NCBI GenBank assembly: GCA_002381765.1
Contig: DFXX01000030.1
Span: 16,219 to 80,218 of the forward strand
Length of the DNA: 64,000 bases
Direction of reading: 5' to 3'
DNA from: Bacteriovoracaceae bacterium UBA4097
Lineage (GTDB): Bacteria > Bdellovibrionota > Bacteriovoracia > Bacteriovoracales > Bacteriovoracaceae
A program made the translations under genes and the position numbers. This document shows positions 8,367-16,377 of the stretch, in pieces; within the stretch, counting starts at the first letter, position 1, and every line of letters begins with the position of its first letter. The notes beneath the pieces were generated by a model. That model was given only the letters and a program-made list of their open reading frames with translations. It was not told where the DNA came from and made no database searches.

Positions 8367-9109
8367 GAATTCTCAATCTTGTTGATCAGATTTTCGATCA
8401 CAAATTCTTTTAAGTCGGAATGAAAGCGGTCGGTCTCTTCTTGCAGTTGGTGAACAAACCACATAATGATAATGGAAAGAATAAGAGCTATCAGAGTGGT
8501 ATCGAAGGCCACCCCTAATAAGGAAGTAATTTTATCCATGTCCCCGGAATTGGCCACAATCAGGGCCTGGGAAATTCCCAGAACGGTTCCGACAAATCCA
8601 ATGGAAGGAATAACCCAAGTGAGATATCGAATGACCGATTGGTCCCCTTCTGACTTCTCTTGGGATACTTCGATTTGAATGCTTACAATGTCGATGAGTT
8701 CAGACAGAGAGCCCGAGGTGCGATATTTAGTACAGGCCTTTTTTAAGAGATCACTCAAAACATATTTTTCTTTTTTTTCAAATTCGATCAGTTTGAATTT
8801 AAGATTATTGATGTCTGAAGGCATGAAGACATGCTTTTCACTAGTCGGAACTAAGTTCATTTTGAAGGCCTTACGCTCGCGGGCTATGACTCTTAATTTT
8901 TCTTTTACCTCAAACCAAGTCCAGAAGAAGGCCAGATAGGTGAAGCATTGGATATATCCACCATTTTTGACATCTCCTCCCAAAAGAATGAGAGTTCGAT
9001 AAAGAGCAGCAGAATTTTCGCGATCTGTAAGACCTAGGCCTATCGTACAAATAGCTGTAATCAGGACTGCAATACCTGACGCTAATGATAGATTTCTAAG
9101 GTTTTTCAT
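8363..9109 (-). CDS. MotA/TolQ/ExbB-family proton channel subunit
   Basis: A 248-residue membrane protein. Hydrophobic segments lie at about 8-28, 50-68, 163-185 and 198-222, with a cytoplasmic loop of about 95 residues between the second and third. The last two carry the family pattern, including IPSIGFVGTVLGIS and GVAFDTTLIALILS. Family members form pentamers around a dimer of the B subunit and convert proton flow into movement. The partner is the vWA protein encoded immediately downstream with a 4-nt overlap. It is divergent from ilvE, with 70 nt between. No clear ribosome binding site is seen before this ATG. Confidence 0.85.
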   Translation of the reverse strand: MKNLRNLSLASGIAVLITAICTIGLGLTDRENSAALYRTLILLGGDVKNGGYIQCFTYLAFFWTWFEVKEKLRVIARERKAFKMNLVPTSEKHVFMPSDINNLKFKLIEFEKKEKYVLSDLLKKACTKYRTSGSLSELIDIVSIQIEVSQEKSEGDQSVIRYLTWVIPSIGFVGTVLGISQALIVANSGDMDKITSLLGVAFDTTLIALILSIIIMWFVHQLQEETDRFHSDLKEFVIENLINKIENS

Positions 9110-9179
9110 TCGAGGAATTCCGTGTTATTAAAGCTTTAGTCTAGTATCGGCATATCAGTTAAAAAGCTAAGGGAGTCCT

Positions 9180-10259
9180 ATGAAGAAAGTGGAAATCCAT
9201 TCAGAAGCCGTTGAACGTATAAAAAAGTTCGAAGTGAATGATACCAATTTAGGTTTTGGGAAATATGTGGCCCCCATCATGATTCAGGCCAGCTATGAAA
9301 AAGGAGAATGGCGCAATCTCAGCCTCCTTCCCTACGGACCTCTTCAATTAGATCCCTGTGCAAAAGTACTCCATTACGGTCAGGAAATCTTCGAAGGCAT
9401 GAAGGTCTTTCGTCATCCTAACGATGATATCTATATGTTCCGCCCAGAAATGAATGCCCGCCGCTTTAATCAATCGGCTCGCAGAATGGCCATGCCAGAA
9501 GTTCCTGAAGATATGTTTTTAGAAGCTTGTGAAGTCATTTGTGCTTACTCCAAGCATCTGGTTCCTAAGCGCCTGGGAGAATCCCTTTATTTGAGACCCT
9601 TTATGATTGCTACCGAAGTTGGTATGGGAATTAAGCCTTCTAATCAGTTCTTATTCCTGATCGTAGCTTCGCCATCAGGCTCTTATTTCTCAGGTGGGTC
9701 CGTGAAGGTTTATATTGAAAGACAAGAAATCCGCTGCGCTCCGGGAGGGATTGGCTTTGCTAAGACTGGTGGTAATTATGCCGCAAGCTTGAATTCATAT
9801 GCCAAGACCATCGAACTTGGATGTGACCAAACAATGTGGCTCGATGCTATCGAGCATAAATACATCGAAGAGATGTCCGGCATGAACTTCTTTGCGGTTA
9901 TCAATGGAGACCTTCATACACCTGCTCTGACCGATACCATTCTTGATGGTGTTACCCGAAGATCCGTCATCGCCATCGCTCAAGGCCAAAACATAAAAGT
10001 TGTTGAAAGAAAGTTATCTATCGATGAGCTCATAGAAGCTAGCAAGTCTGGGAAGTGCTCTGAAGCCTTTGTATGTGGCACAGCTGCCGTCATAGCTCCT
10101 GTCTCTCAACTTATGGATAGCGATAAAACCGTTTTCCATATGCCTAATCCACAAGGCAAACTCTCTATGCAGTTAAGAGAGCAACTCGTGGGAATTCAGG
10201 CCGGTCGAGTTGATGCACCAGAGGGCTGGCTCTACAAAATTCGGGAAATAAATTTTTAA
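9180..10259 (+). CDS. ilvE: Branched-chain amino acid aminotransferase
   Basis: A 359-residue PLP-dependent enzyme of fold type IV, the longer (type II, eukaryote-like) BCAT group. It transfers the amino group between glutamate and the 2-oxo acids of Leu, Ile and Val in the cytoplasm. Visible features are YGQEIFEGMK-like substrate site, the PLP lysine K195 in FAKTGGNYA, and EEMSGMNFF after it. Length is normal for the group. The ATG follows AGGGAG at 6 nt. It probably forms a single-gene unit, ending in a hairpin located within the convergent gene. The product 2-ketoisovalerate exchange links it to the pantothenate cluster later in the window. Confidence 0.92.
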   Translation: MKKVEIHSEAVERIKKFEVNDTNLGFGKYVAPIMIQASYEKGEWRNLSLLPYGPLQLDPCAKVLHYGQEIFEGMKVFRHPNDDIYMFRPEMNARRFNQSARRMAMPEVPEDMFLEACEVICAYSKHLVPKRLGESLYLRPFMIATEVGMGIKPSNQFLFLIVASPSGSYFSGGSVKVYIERQEIRCAPGGIGFAKTGGNYAASLNSYAKTIELGCDQTMWLDAIEHKYIEEMSGMNFFAVINGDLHTPALTDTILDGVTRRSVIAIAQGQNIKVVERKLSIDELIEASKSGKCSEAFVCGTAAVIAPVSQLMDSDKTVFHMPNPQGKLSMQLREQLVGIQAGRVDAPEGWLYKIREINF

Positions 10260-10260
10260 A

Positions 10261-11649
10261 TTAATAAAAGATACTAAAGAGGCCAGTCTCTAATTTCTGG
10301 CCTCCTTTATTCTCAGAACTCTCCCCTGCAGGACTTCTATACACATCACTCTCTTCAAAAAAACCGTAGGCCGAGAATCCACCTTCAAACTCTCTAACAT
10401 GATCTGTCCCCACATCTCCATGGGTCACTCCCATTTGGAAATAATTAAAATCAAACAGACGAATCTTGGTGGTTGAGCAAGAATACAATGAGGGAGTTGA
10501 GCTATGATCGGCCATGAAACTTAATACATAGTTATCCCCGTAGGCGAGATCTCCCCGATGTAGGGGAAGATTCAGAAGTTCCGAGGGAGACAATGTGCTT
10601 GCATCCATATGATCGAGAACTAGTGGCGCCGGTGTGGTTAAGCTTCCATAGTTAAGCACCAGATCCTCACAATTCGTATTCAAACCAGCCGGACCTGGGT
10701 CATGAGTGAGGAGATTTATCTGTCCCACATCAAAATTCATTTTTCCGAAGTCATTACTTTCAATAGAACTAGACCCGGATAATTCAGTGGTTTGATAATA
10801 AGTCAGTAAGTGACTTACATTAAGATCTGGCAGAAACTTATCAACCGTATATGTATGTTGAACAATATTAGAAGTTAAAGAAGAACTAGTGCCATAAAAA
10901 CTCAAACAGTAACTGCCTTCTCTCTCCCCAATGGTAATAATTCCTGTATAGGCAAGCCCACTGGTTCTTGGATCACAGCAAGTGTTCTCACTCACACAAT
11001 ACCTAATACTAGCGCTACTTGAACAAGAGAGCTCTACCGAGACTATATCGCTATAACCACCGGTGCCATAATTACTGGAACAAGTTAACGTGGAATTGGA
11101 AGATGATCCGGATGCGCCACTGCTTGAATTACCATTGTTATTGCTGCTGGTATCATCGGGGCCAGTGATGATCTCTCCAGAAGGGGCCTGGTACCAGTTC
11201 CCACCTCCCACATAACCAATCGAGGAAGGATTACTAAGACCACTAGATTCAGAATTTTTCTTTTGCGAAGAACCAGAACTACTACTAAGTGATCGATTGT
11301 TTCTATTTCGATAGGTCGGAGCAGCTGAAGCAACTGTTTCACTCTCTTCTGAAGGAGCACCTGAACCGTCATCTGCCACAAAGTTTTCATCATCATATTG
11401 GGGATCATAACTAAGATTTGAAGAGCGATCACTGGTGGCTTCAAATTCATACGAAGGAGTCTCTACCAAAGGTGATAGTGAGCTTACAGCTTGAAGATCT
11501 GAAGTAGAAGCTGGTTCACGCTTTGGCTTTAATCTGACAACGTCTTCACTACCATCCTCGATAGCAACCGTAGGCCCCTTGAAGGTAATACTACCAAAAA
11601 AGTAACCAAGTCCTGCCAGGATCAGCATGTAAAAGGAATAGCGAACCAC
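10261..11649 (-). CDS. Membrane-anchored Ser-rich protein with chitobiase-like domain
   Basis: A 462-residue protein starting at GTG after AGGGGG. A single N-terminal membrane helix (about 5-22) is followed by a low-complexity Ser/Asn/Gly-rich region (about 45-185) that is probably disordered. Next comes a Cys-containing beta domain (about 186-270) with RYCVSENTCC and AYTGIITIGEREGSYCLSFY, resembling the chitobiase/beta-hexosaminidase C-terminal module (Ig-like). The remaining 190 residues are unassigned. It probably projects from the inner membrane or is exported to the surface. Function unknown. Its stop is 1 nt from the ilvE stop, and its 3' codons double as the ilvE terminator. Confidence 0.65.
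   Translation of the reverse strand: MVRYSFYMLILAGLGYFFGSITFKGPTVAIEDGSEDVVRLKPKREPASTSDLQAVSSLSPLVETPSYEFEATSDRSSNLSYDPQYDDENFVADDGSGAPSEESETVASAAPTYRNRNNRSLSSSSGSSQKKNSESSGLSNPSSIGYVGGGNWYQAPSGEIITGPDDTSSNNNGNSSSGASGSSSNSTLTCSSNYGTGGYSDIVSVELSCSSSASIRYCVSENTCCDPRTSGLAYTGIITIGEREGSYCLSFYGTSSSLTSNIVQHTYTVDKFLPDLNVSHLLTYYQTTELSGSSSIESNDFGKMNFDVGQINLLTHDPGPAGLNTNCEDLVLNYGSLTTPAPLVLDHMDASTLSPSELLNLPLHRGDLAYGDNYVLSFMADHSSTPSLYSCSTTKIRLFDFNYFQMGVTHGDVGTDHVREFEGGFSAYGFFEESDVYRSPAGESSENKGGQKLETGLFSIFY
10279..10310 (+). terminator. Hairpin terminator of ilvE, lying inside the convergent gene
   Basis: GAGGCCAG (10279-10286) pairs perfectly with CTGGCCTC (10297-10304) and is followed by CTTTAT. It is 20 nt after the ilvE stop. 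The same bases code for the C-terminal codons of the minus-strand gene at 10261. Confidence 0.5.
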
Positions 11650-11748
11650 AAGTCCCCCTATGACAGGACTTATCGGCTAATTTTATTAAAAAGTGAGTTG
11701 ATAATCTAAAGATATGGTTTGTAATTTCGAGCAGTTAATAGCTAGAAA

Positions 11749-11780
11749 TGGGTAGTTGGGGAAGCTTCCCCCACTACCCA
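11749..11780 (-). terminator. 32-nt near-perfect palindrome downstream of the antiporter gene
   Basis: Positions 11749-11764 are the reverse complement of 11765-11780 with one mismatch (11757/11772), centred on AAGCTT. It begins 7 nt after the stop of the antiporter gene and is the likely transcription terminator for it. The T-run on the minus strand is short (ATTTCT). A role as a protein-binding site is an alternative. Confidence 0.55.
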
Positions 11781-11787
11781 TTAATTT

Positions 11788-13065
11788 TTAAAGATGAGGC
11801 AATATTTCAAAGCAGATAAGAGCAACAACCGTTGGAAAAATGGCCCCCGCCAAAAGCTTAAGGGGAGAAATTCCATCAGATCCAAATGAGTCCTTCAAAA
11901 TCCCATAACCAGCTGGGTTAGGAGCATTAGCAATAACGGTCAATCCACCACCTGTTACCGCACCAGCAACTAGGAAGTACTTAGCTGTATCAGAAAGATC
12001 TACTAATGATCCAAGATAAGTCAGGGCGGCATTATCGGTGATACCAGTCAAAGCAGTCGAACCAAAGAAAAGCACCTGGTCTGATAAAGTTGAAATCAAG
12101 GGCTGAAGCCACCACTTCTGGGGAGTTCCAAGTATGATAAGTCCACCCAGGAAGAATCCAACCATCAGTGAAGCCTTAACTTGTACTTCGTCCTGGAACT
12201 CTTGGGTCACAACCGTGAAGCCTAGGAAGAATAAGAAGAGCCCCATGAACACCACCATATGGTGAGCAGTTAGGACAACTAATCCAAGGAAGATCACATG
12301 AATCAGTGTAACCCACCAAGGAGGAAGCATTTTTTCGGTATTATCCGGGCGAAGTTCAAAGCCACCAGTGAGTTCATTCTTAAAGTAGAAGGAGATACTC
12401 AAGGCACTGATGATACAAGAAATAACGGCTTTATAACCAAACTGACTGATCATGTGAGATAGTCCCCATCCCCACTTACCTGCTACCATCAATACAGGAG
12501 GAGCAGCAAAGTGTGAAAGAGTTCCACCAATAGAAACGTTTACAAATAAAAGACCGATAGTTGCATACTTGAACTTGGTCGACATTTCTTTTGAAAAGAA
12601 ATTTTTCAAAAGAATGATCGCGGTAACAGTCATGGCAGCAGGTTCAGTAATAAATGATCCAAGTAATGGACCAATTACGAGAGCAGTAAAGTAGAAGGCC
12701 ATCTTTCTAGGAAGGGGAACAAGATGAGAAATCGAAACGATGATCTTCTCGGCCAATTTAATAACCGGTCTAGTTCCGGCCATGGCCATGATAACGAACA
12801 CGAAACCAGGCTCAGTGAAGTTAAGTGATTCAAGGTATTCAACTGGACTGTGAATCCCATTTACCGCAATGAGAACGATCATAAAGATCCCACTCCACAT
12901 ACCAAAGACAGCTTCCACTTCTGCCATAAAATGCCAGAAGTTCTCACCCATCGATCCTTCTGGATAAGAATGAGCGATATGAGCAAACTTACTCACCAAA
13001 AAGGTGTGTATGATGGCCAGCGCGAATATAACCGTCGCGGCAATCTCAACAATGCCAGGATTCAT
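11788..13065 (-). CDS. Putative Na+/H+ antiporter (Na_H_antiport_3 family)
   Basis: A 425-residue integral membrane protein with about ten to twelve hydrophobic segments. It carries MAMAGTRPVIKLAE, FITEPAAMTVTAIIL and SIGGTLSHFAAPPVLM, and near the C-terminus TGITDNAALTYLGS and NAPNPAGYGIL. Conserved Asp/Asn and Thr-Pro in broken helices fit an ion-transporter fold, and the sequence matches the putative Na+/H+ antiporter family known from Chlamydia, Coxiella and Bdellovibrio-like bacteria. Exchange of sodium for protons across the inner membrane is the expected activity; direct evidence for the family is thin. It is a single-gene unit followed by a strong palindrome. The ferredoxin gene lies 74 nt upstream on the same strand. 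Confidence 0.8.
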   Translation of the reverse strand: MNPGIVEIAATVIFALAIIHTFLVSKFAHIAHSYPEGSMGENFWHFMAEVEAVFGMWSGIFMIVLIAVNGIHSPVEYLESLNFTEPGFVFVIMAMAGTRPVIKLAEKIIVSISHLVPLPRKMAFYFTALVIGPLLGSFITEPAAMTVTAIILLKNFFSKEMSTKFKYATIGLLFVNVSIGGTLSHFAAPPVLMVAGKWGWGLSHMISQFGYKAVISCIISALSISFYFKNELTGGFELRPDNTEKMLPPWWVTLIHVIFLGLVVLTAHHMVVFMGLFLFFLGFTVVTQEFQDEVQVKASLMVGFFLGGLIILGTPQKWWLQPLISTLSDQVLFFGSTALTGITDNAALTYLGSLVDLSDTAKYFLVAGAVTGGGLTVIANAPNPAGYGILKDSFGSDGISPLKLLAGAIFPTVVALICFEILPHL

Positions 13066-13138
13066 GATTTCCCCTTTAATAAATCTTATCCTCTTATCTT
13101 AAGAGAAATAAAACGAAAGGGAAGAGGGAAAAAGGAAT

Positions 13139-13387
13139 TTAGCCGTCTTTGCCGATAGAATTTACGGGACAAGCATCCATCTGTTCTTCACATAAAGCGA
13201 TTTCATCAGGTGTGCCTGGCTGCTTGATAACATAAGCATTGCCGCAATCATCTTCAGCAAAGAATTCTGGGGCCCCGGAGTAACAAACATTGCAAGCAAT
13301 GCAACCTTCTCCACTATCATCATCGGGATCGGTACAGTAGAAGGGACCGGGTATATTTTTAGCGTGTTTGTTTTTTGGATTGGCCAT
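13139..13387 (-). CDS. Small [4Fe-4S] ferredoxin
   Basis: An 82-residue acidic protein with a single-cluster ferredoxin pattern: C29-x2-C32-x2-C35 and C73-P. Three further Cys (C18, C48, C66) could form a disulfide or be incidental. Such ferredoxins shuttle single electrons in the cytoplasm to reductases or hydroxylases. No partner is encoded next to it. It is divergent from the phosphohexomutase gene, with 132 nt between. A 74-nt gap separates it from the antiporter gene downstream, so cotranscription is possible. Confidence 0.85.
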   Translation of the reverse strand: MANPKNKHAKNIPGPFYCTDPDDDSGEGCIACNVCYSGAPEFFAEDDCGNAYVIKQPGTPDEIALCEEQMDACPVNSIGKDG

Positions 13388-13453
13388 GGGCCTATATTAG
13401 ATCTAGAGCGTAAGAGTATCAAGTGATTAAAGAATCTTTGCCTTGCGTTATTT

Positions 13454-13483
13454 TTGACATTTGGGCCTTCTCCTAGGTAGTTT
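13454..13483 (+). promoter_or_regulatory. Predicted promoter for the phosphohexomutase-queC unit
   Basis: A consensus -35 TTGACA (13454-13459) is followed after 18 nt by TAGTTT (13478-13483). The start codon of the phosphohexomutase lies 37 nt further, behind AAAGGA. Prediction by eye. Confidence 0.45.
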
Positions 13484-13519
13484 GTGGAAGCCTTTTCATG
13501 AACCTAAAGGAAAACAATC

Positions 13520-15283
13520 ATGGACCACAAGATTATTGAGAACGCGACTCTCTGGAGTAAAAATACTTATTTTAGCGATCATGATCGCTCGGAAATTCAA
13601 AAACTCATAAGTGATCTCCCTAAGAGTGAGCTGGAGTTAACCGAAAGATTCTATCGCGATCTTGAGTTTGGAACAGGTGGACTGCGTGCACCTATGGGCA
13701 TGGGTCCAAATAGAATGAATAAGTACAATGTCCGCAGGGCCACTCAGGCCTTGGCCAATATGATCATCAAGCATTTCGGTGGAGGTTCGGCTGTCGTATC
13801 TTATGATTCCCGGCATTGTTCAAAAGAATTTGCTCTGGAAGCTGCAGGAGTCTTTGCGGCCAATAATATTAAGGCCTATGTCTTTAAAGAACTAACTCCG
13901 ACTCCCATGCTCTCCTATGGCGTGAGGTATTATAAATCCCAGGGTGGGATTATGATCACGGCTAGTCATAACCCTCCCATCTACAATGGTTTTAAGGCCT
14001 ATTGGAATGATGGGGGTCAGGTGGTGCCTCCAGTGGATAAAGAAATCATCATTGCCTATAATGAGCTCACCAATTGGAACGATATAAAACATATGAGTTT
14101 TGAAGAAGCTCTCGCAAAAGGTCTAGCAGAATGGACTGATGAGAGGGTGGATGAGAGCTTTTATGATATCATTGAGAATCAAGTGATTCAGAATCGGGAT
14201 ATGTGTAAAGAGCATGGGAAAGAACTCTCAGTTGTCTACACGGCTCTTCATGGTACAGGCAATGTTCCGTTCTCTAAAATCCTTAAAAGAATTGGTTTCA
14301 CCAATGCCTACAGTATTCCTGAACAGGCCATACCTGATGGCAACTTCAGCACTGTAAAATCCCCTAACCCAGAGGATCCTAAGGCCATGGCCATGGCAGT
14401 CGATTATATGATCAAGCATAATGCCGATATTGCCTATGGAACAGATCCAGATGGAGATCGCTTGGGTGTCGTAGTTAATCATAAAGGCAGTCCAGCTTTT
14501 CTAAATGGAAATCAGATTGCGGCCCTTATGGTTTATTATCTTTTCAAAATTAAGACCGAAAGAAAGACCCTACCCAAGAATGCTCTCGTGATTAAGTCTA
14601 TCGTTACCTCCCCGATTCAAAATGCTATCGTAGAGCATTTTGGTGGTGTCGTTCAGGATACTCTCACTGGATTTAAATGGATGGCAGGTCTTATTCGTCA
14701 ACACGAAGAAAAGAAAGCGCCATTCAATTTTGTTTTTGCCTCGGAAGAATCATTTGGTTATATGCCACACGCTGAAGGACGGGACAAAGACGGAGTTGGC
14801 TCTGTCGCACTTATCTCCGAAGTTGCACTTTACTTTAAGCGGCAGAATAAAGATCTCATTGAAGCTCTGGATCAGATCTATGATCAATTCGGTTTCTACT
14901 TTGAATCTCTCATAGCTCTTGATTATGAAGGCATGCAAGGTTCCCAAAAGATTTCTCGCATCATGGAGCACTTCAGACAATATCCCGATTCGCATTTTGC
15001 TGGAGAAGAAATAGTGGCCAAGGAAGATTACTCATCATCTTTATCAAGTGATCTTATTTTGAAGAAGGATAAGATCATTGAACTTCCGAAAAGCAATGTC
15101 TTGAGCTTCACTTTTGCCAGCGGAAATAAACTCTTTCTTCGTCCATCAGGAACAGAGCCAAAGATTAAATTTTACACCATGGTGAGAGAAACTGAAGGAT
15201 CATTGGGGGAGAAGAAAATCAATGCCCTTAAAAAAGTGAAAGTCATAGAGGATCTCATTAAAGAAGTTTGCGAGAAGGCCTAA
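13520..15283 (+). CDS. Phosphoglucomutase / phosphomannomutase family protein
   Basis: A 587-residue alpha-D-phosphohexomutase. It interconverts the 1- and 6-phosphates of glucose or mannose in the cytoplasm through a phosphoserine. The four expected sites are visible: the serine loop ITASHNPPIYNGFK, the metal loop GTDPDGDRLG, the sugar loop SEESFGY, and the phosphate loop RPSGTEPK. The length of about 580 and the sequence FGTGGLRAPMGMG near the N-terminus fit the PgcA/PGM2-like group (phosphoglucomutase more than phosphomannomutase). The substrate preference is inferred. The stop overlaps the queC start (TAATG), so the two genes form one operon. Confidence 0.88.
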   Translation: MDHKIIENATLWSKNTYFSDHDRSEIQKLISDLPKSELELTERFYRDLEFGTGGLRAPMGMGPNRMNKYNVRRATQALANMIIKHFGGGSAVVSYDSRHCSKEFALEAAGVFAANNIKAYVFKELTPTPMLSYGVRYYKSQGGIMITASHNPPIYNGFKAYWNDGGQVVPPVDKEIIIAYNELTNWNDIKHMSFEEALAKGLAEWTDERVDESFYDIIENQVIQNRDMCKEHGKELSVVYTALHGTGNVPFSKILKRIGFTNAYSIPEQAIPDGNFSTVKSPNPEDPKAMAMAVDYMIKHNADIAYGTDPDGDRLGVVVNHKGSPAFLNGNQIAALMVYYLFKIKTERKTLPKNALVIKSIVTSPIQNAIVEHFGGVVQDTLTGFKWMAGLIRQHEEKKAPFNFVFASEESFGYMPHAEGRDKDGVGSVALISEVALYFKRQNKDLIEALDQIYDQFGFYFESLIALDYEGMQGSQKISRIMEHFRQYPDSHFAGEEIVAKEDYSSSLSSDLILKKDKIIELPKSNVLSFTFASGNKLFLRPSGTEPKIKFYTMVRETEGSLGEKKINALKKVKVIEDLIKEVCEKA

Positions 15284-15951
15284 TGGAAAAAGTCATTGTT
15301 CTGGTAAGCGGAGGCATGGATTCTCTGGTCTGTGCTGGTATTGCATTGAAAGAAAATCAGGAAGTCTACTTTCTTCACATGAATTACGGTCAGAAAACAT
15401 CCCGCCGTGAAAGGCTATCCTTCGATAAGATAGCGGACCACTACCAAATTCCTCTTGAGAAAAGAAAAGTCATCGATATGACCTTCCTCCAACAAATCGG
15501 CGGAAGCTCTCTTACCGATGATGCCATTCAGGTAAAAACTTATCAGGGTGACTTATCGATTATTCCTGACTCTTACGTGCCTTTCAGAAACTCAATCATC
15601 TTGTCCTTAGCTGTTTCATGGGCAGAAGTGGTTGGTGCGAGTAGGCTCTACATTGGGGCCAATCATGAGGATTCTCCCGGTTATCCTGATTGCAGACCAA
15701 GTTACTACGAGGCATTCAATAAGGTCATTGAAGAAGGCACGAAAGCTGGAAATATAAAAATCTTAACTCCAGTTATCTCTATGAAGAAAAAAGAGATTGT
15801 TGGGACGGGCCAGAAGCTTAATGTTCCTTTTAATTTAAGCTGGTCTTGCTATAAAAGTAGTGAGAAGGCCTGTGGTGAATGCGACTCTTGTGCTTTAAGG
15901 CTCAGGGGCTTCAAAGAAGCTGGCATCGTTGATCCTATTGAATATCAGTAA
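15283..15951 (+). CDS. queC: 7-cyano-7-deazaguanine synthase
   Basis: A 222-residue enzyme that makes preQ0 from 7-carboxy-7-deazaguanine, ammonia and ATP, a step of queuosine tRNA modification. It has the PP-loop SGGMDS at the N-terminus (residues 9-14), the SYVPFRNSI motif, a GANHEDSPGYPDCR site and the zinc Cys cluster near the C-terminus (C-x7-C-x2-C-x2-C, containing ACGECDSC). The start is the ATG overlapping the stop of the mutase by one base, not the longer frame reaching into that gene. No other queuosine gene is in the window. The stop directly abuts the stop of the convergent lipoprotein gene. Confidence 0.93.
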   Translation: MEKVIVLVSGGMDSLVCAGIALKENQEVYFLHMNYGQKTSRRERLSFDKIADHYQIPLEKRKVIDMTFLQQIGGSSLTDDAIQVKTYQGDLSIIPDSYVPFRNSIILSLAVSWAEVVGASRLYIGANHEDSPGYPDCRPSYYEAFNKVIEEGTKAGNIKILTPVISMKKKEIVGTGQKLNVPFNLSWSCYKSSEKACGECDSCALRLRGFKEAGIVDPIEYQ

Positions 15952-16377
15952 TTAATTTCGATAGAATTGATAGGCCTGGATCAGAATATAATTACTCCCA
16001 AACGTTGAGTAAGGAAGACTTCCAGTAACTGCCTTAGCACAGTCCATAAAGCGCTCATCCATCTGAACTTCCTGAGTGGAGAAATTAAAGAATTCTTTTT
16101 CTCCGGCCTCATCTATTCCGACCACTAGACATGTTCTAAACTCATCCACTTCGGATCGATTACGAAAGTCCTCATAGCAAAGTTGCATGCTCTTTTTGGT
16201 GGCACTAACTGCTCTTTGAAGTTCAGGACTATTTAGAAGCTGTTTATTCTTATTTCTGGGATTTTTAAGATACTTTAAGGCCAGTTCAGAGCAGACTTTT
16301 TCTTTGTCGAATCTGGAGTTGTTGCTTGTGCATGAAAGGGCCACTCCCAACAAAACCAAACTGCTCAAAAAATTCAT
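15952..16377 (-). CDS. Hypothetical lipoprotein
   Basis: A 141-residue protein with a lipobox (LGVALSC, Cys about residue 16) and a short Ser/Asn-rich tether. The rest contains four more Cys and several charged helices with CSELALKYL, ELQRAVSATKKSM and CLVVGIDEAGEKEFF. No family was recognised. It is the last gene of a minus-strand run: its start overlaps the end of the HD-GYP-like gene by 4 nt, so it is probably coexpressed with that gene and the FlgT-like lipoprotein. Confidence 0.65.
   Translation of the reverse strand: MNFLSSLVLLGVALSCTSNNSRFDKEKVCSELALKYLKNPRNKNKQLLNSPELQRAVSATKKSMQLCYEDFRNRSEVDEFRTCLVVGIDEAGEKEFFNFSTQEVQMDERFMDCAKAVTGSLPYSTFGSNYILIQAYQFYRN

Noticed and set aside
11085..11450. 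121-residue frame in the Ser-rich gene
   Set aside because: Different frame of low-complexity repeats; the other frame has a start, a signal anchor and a domain.
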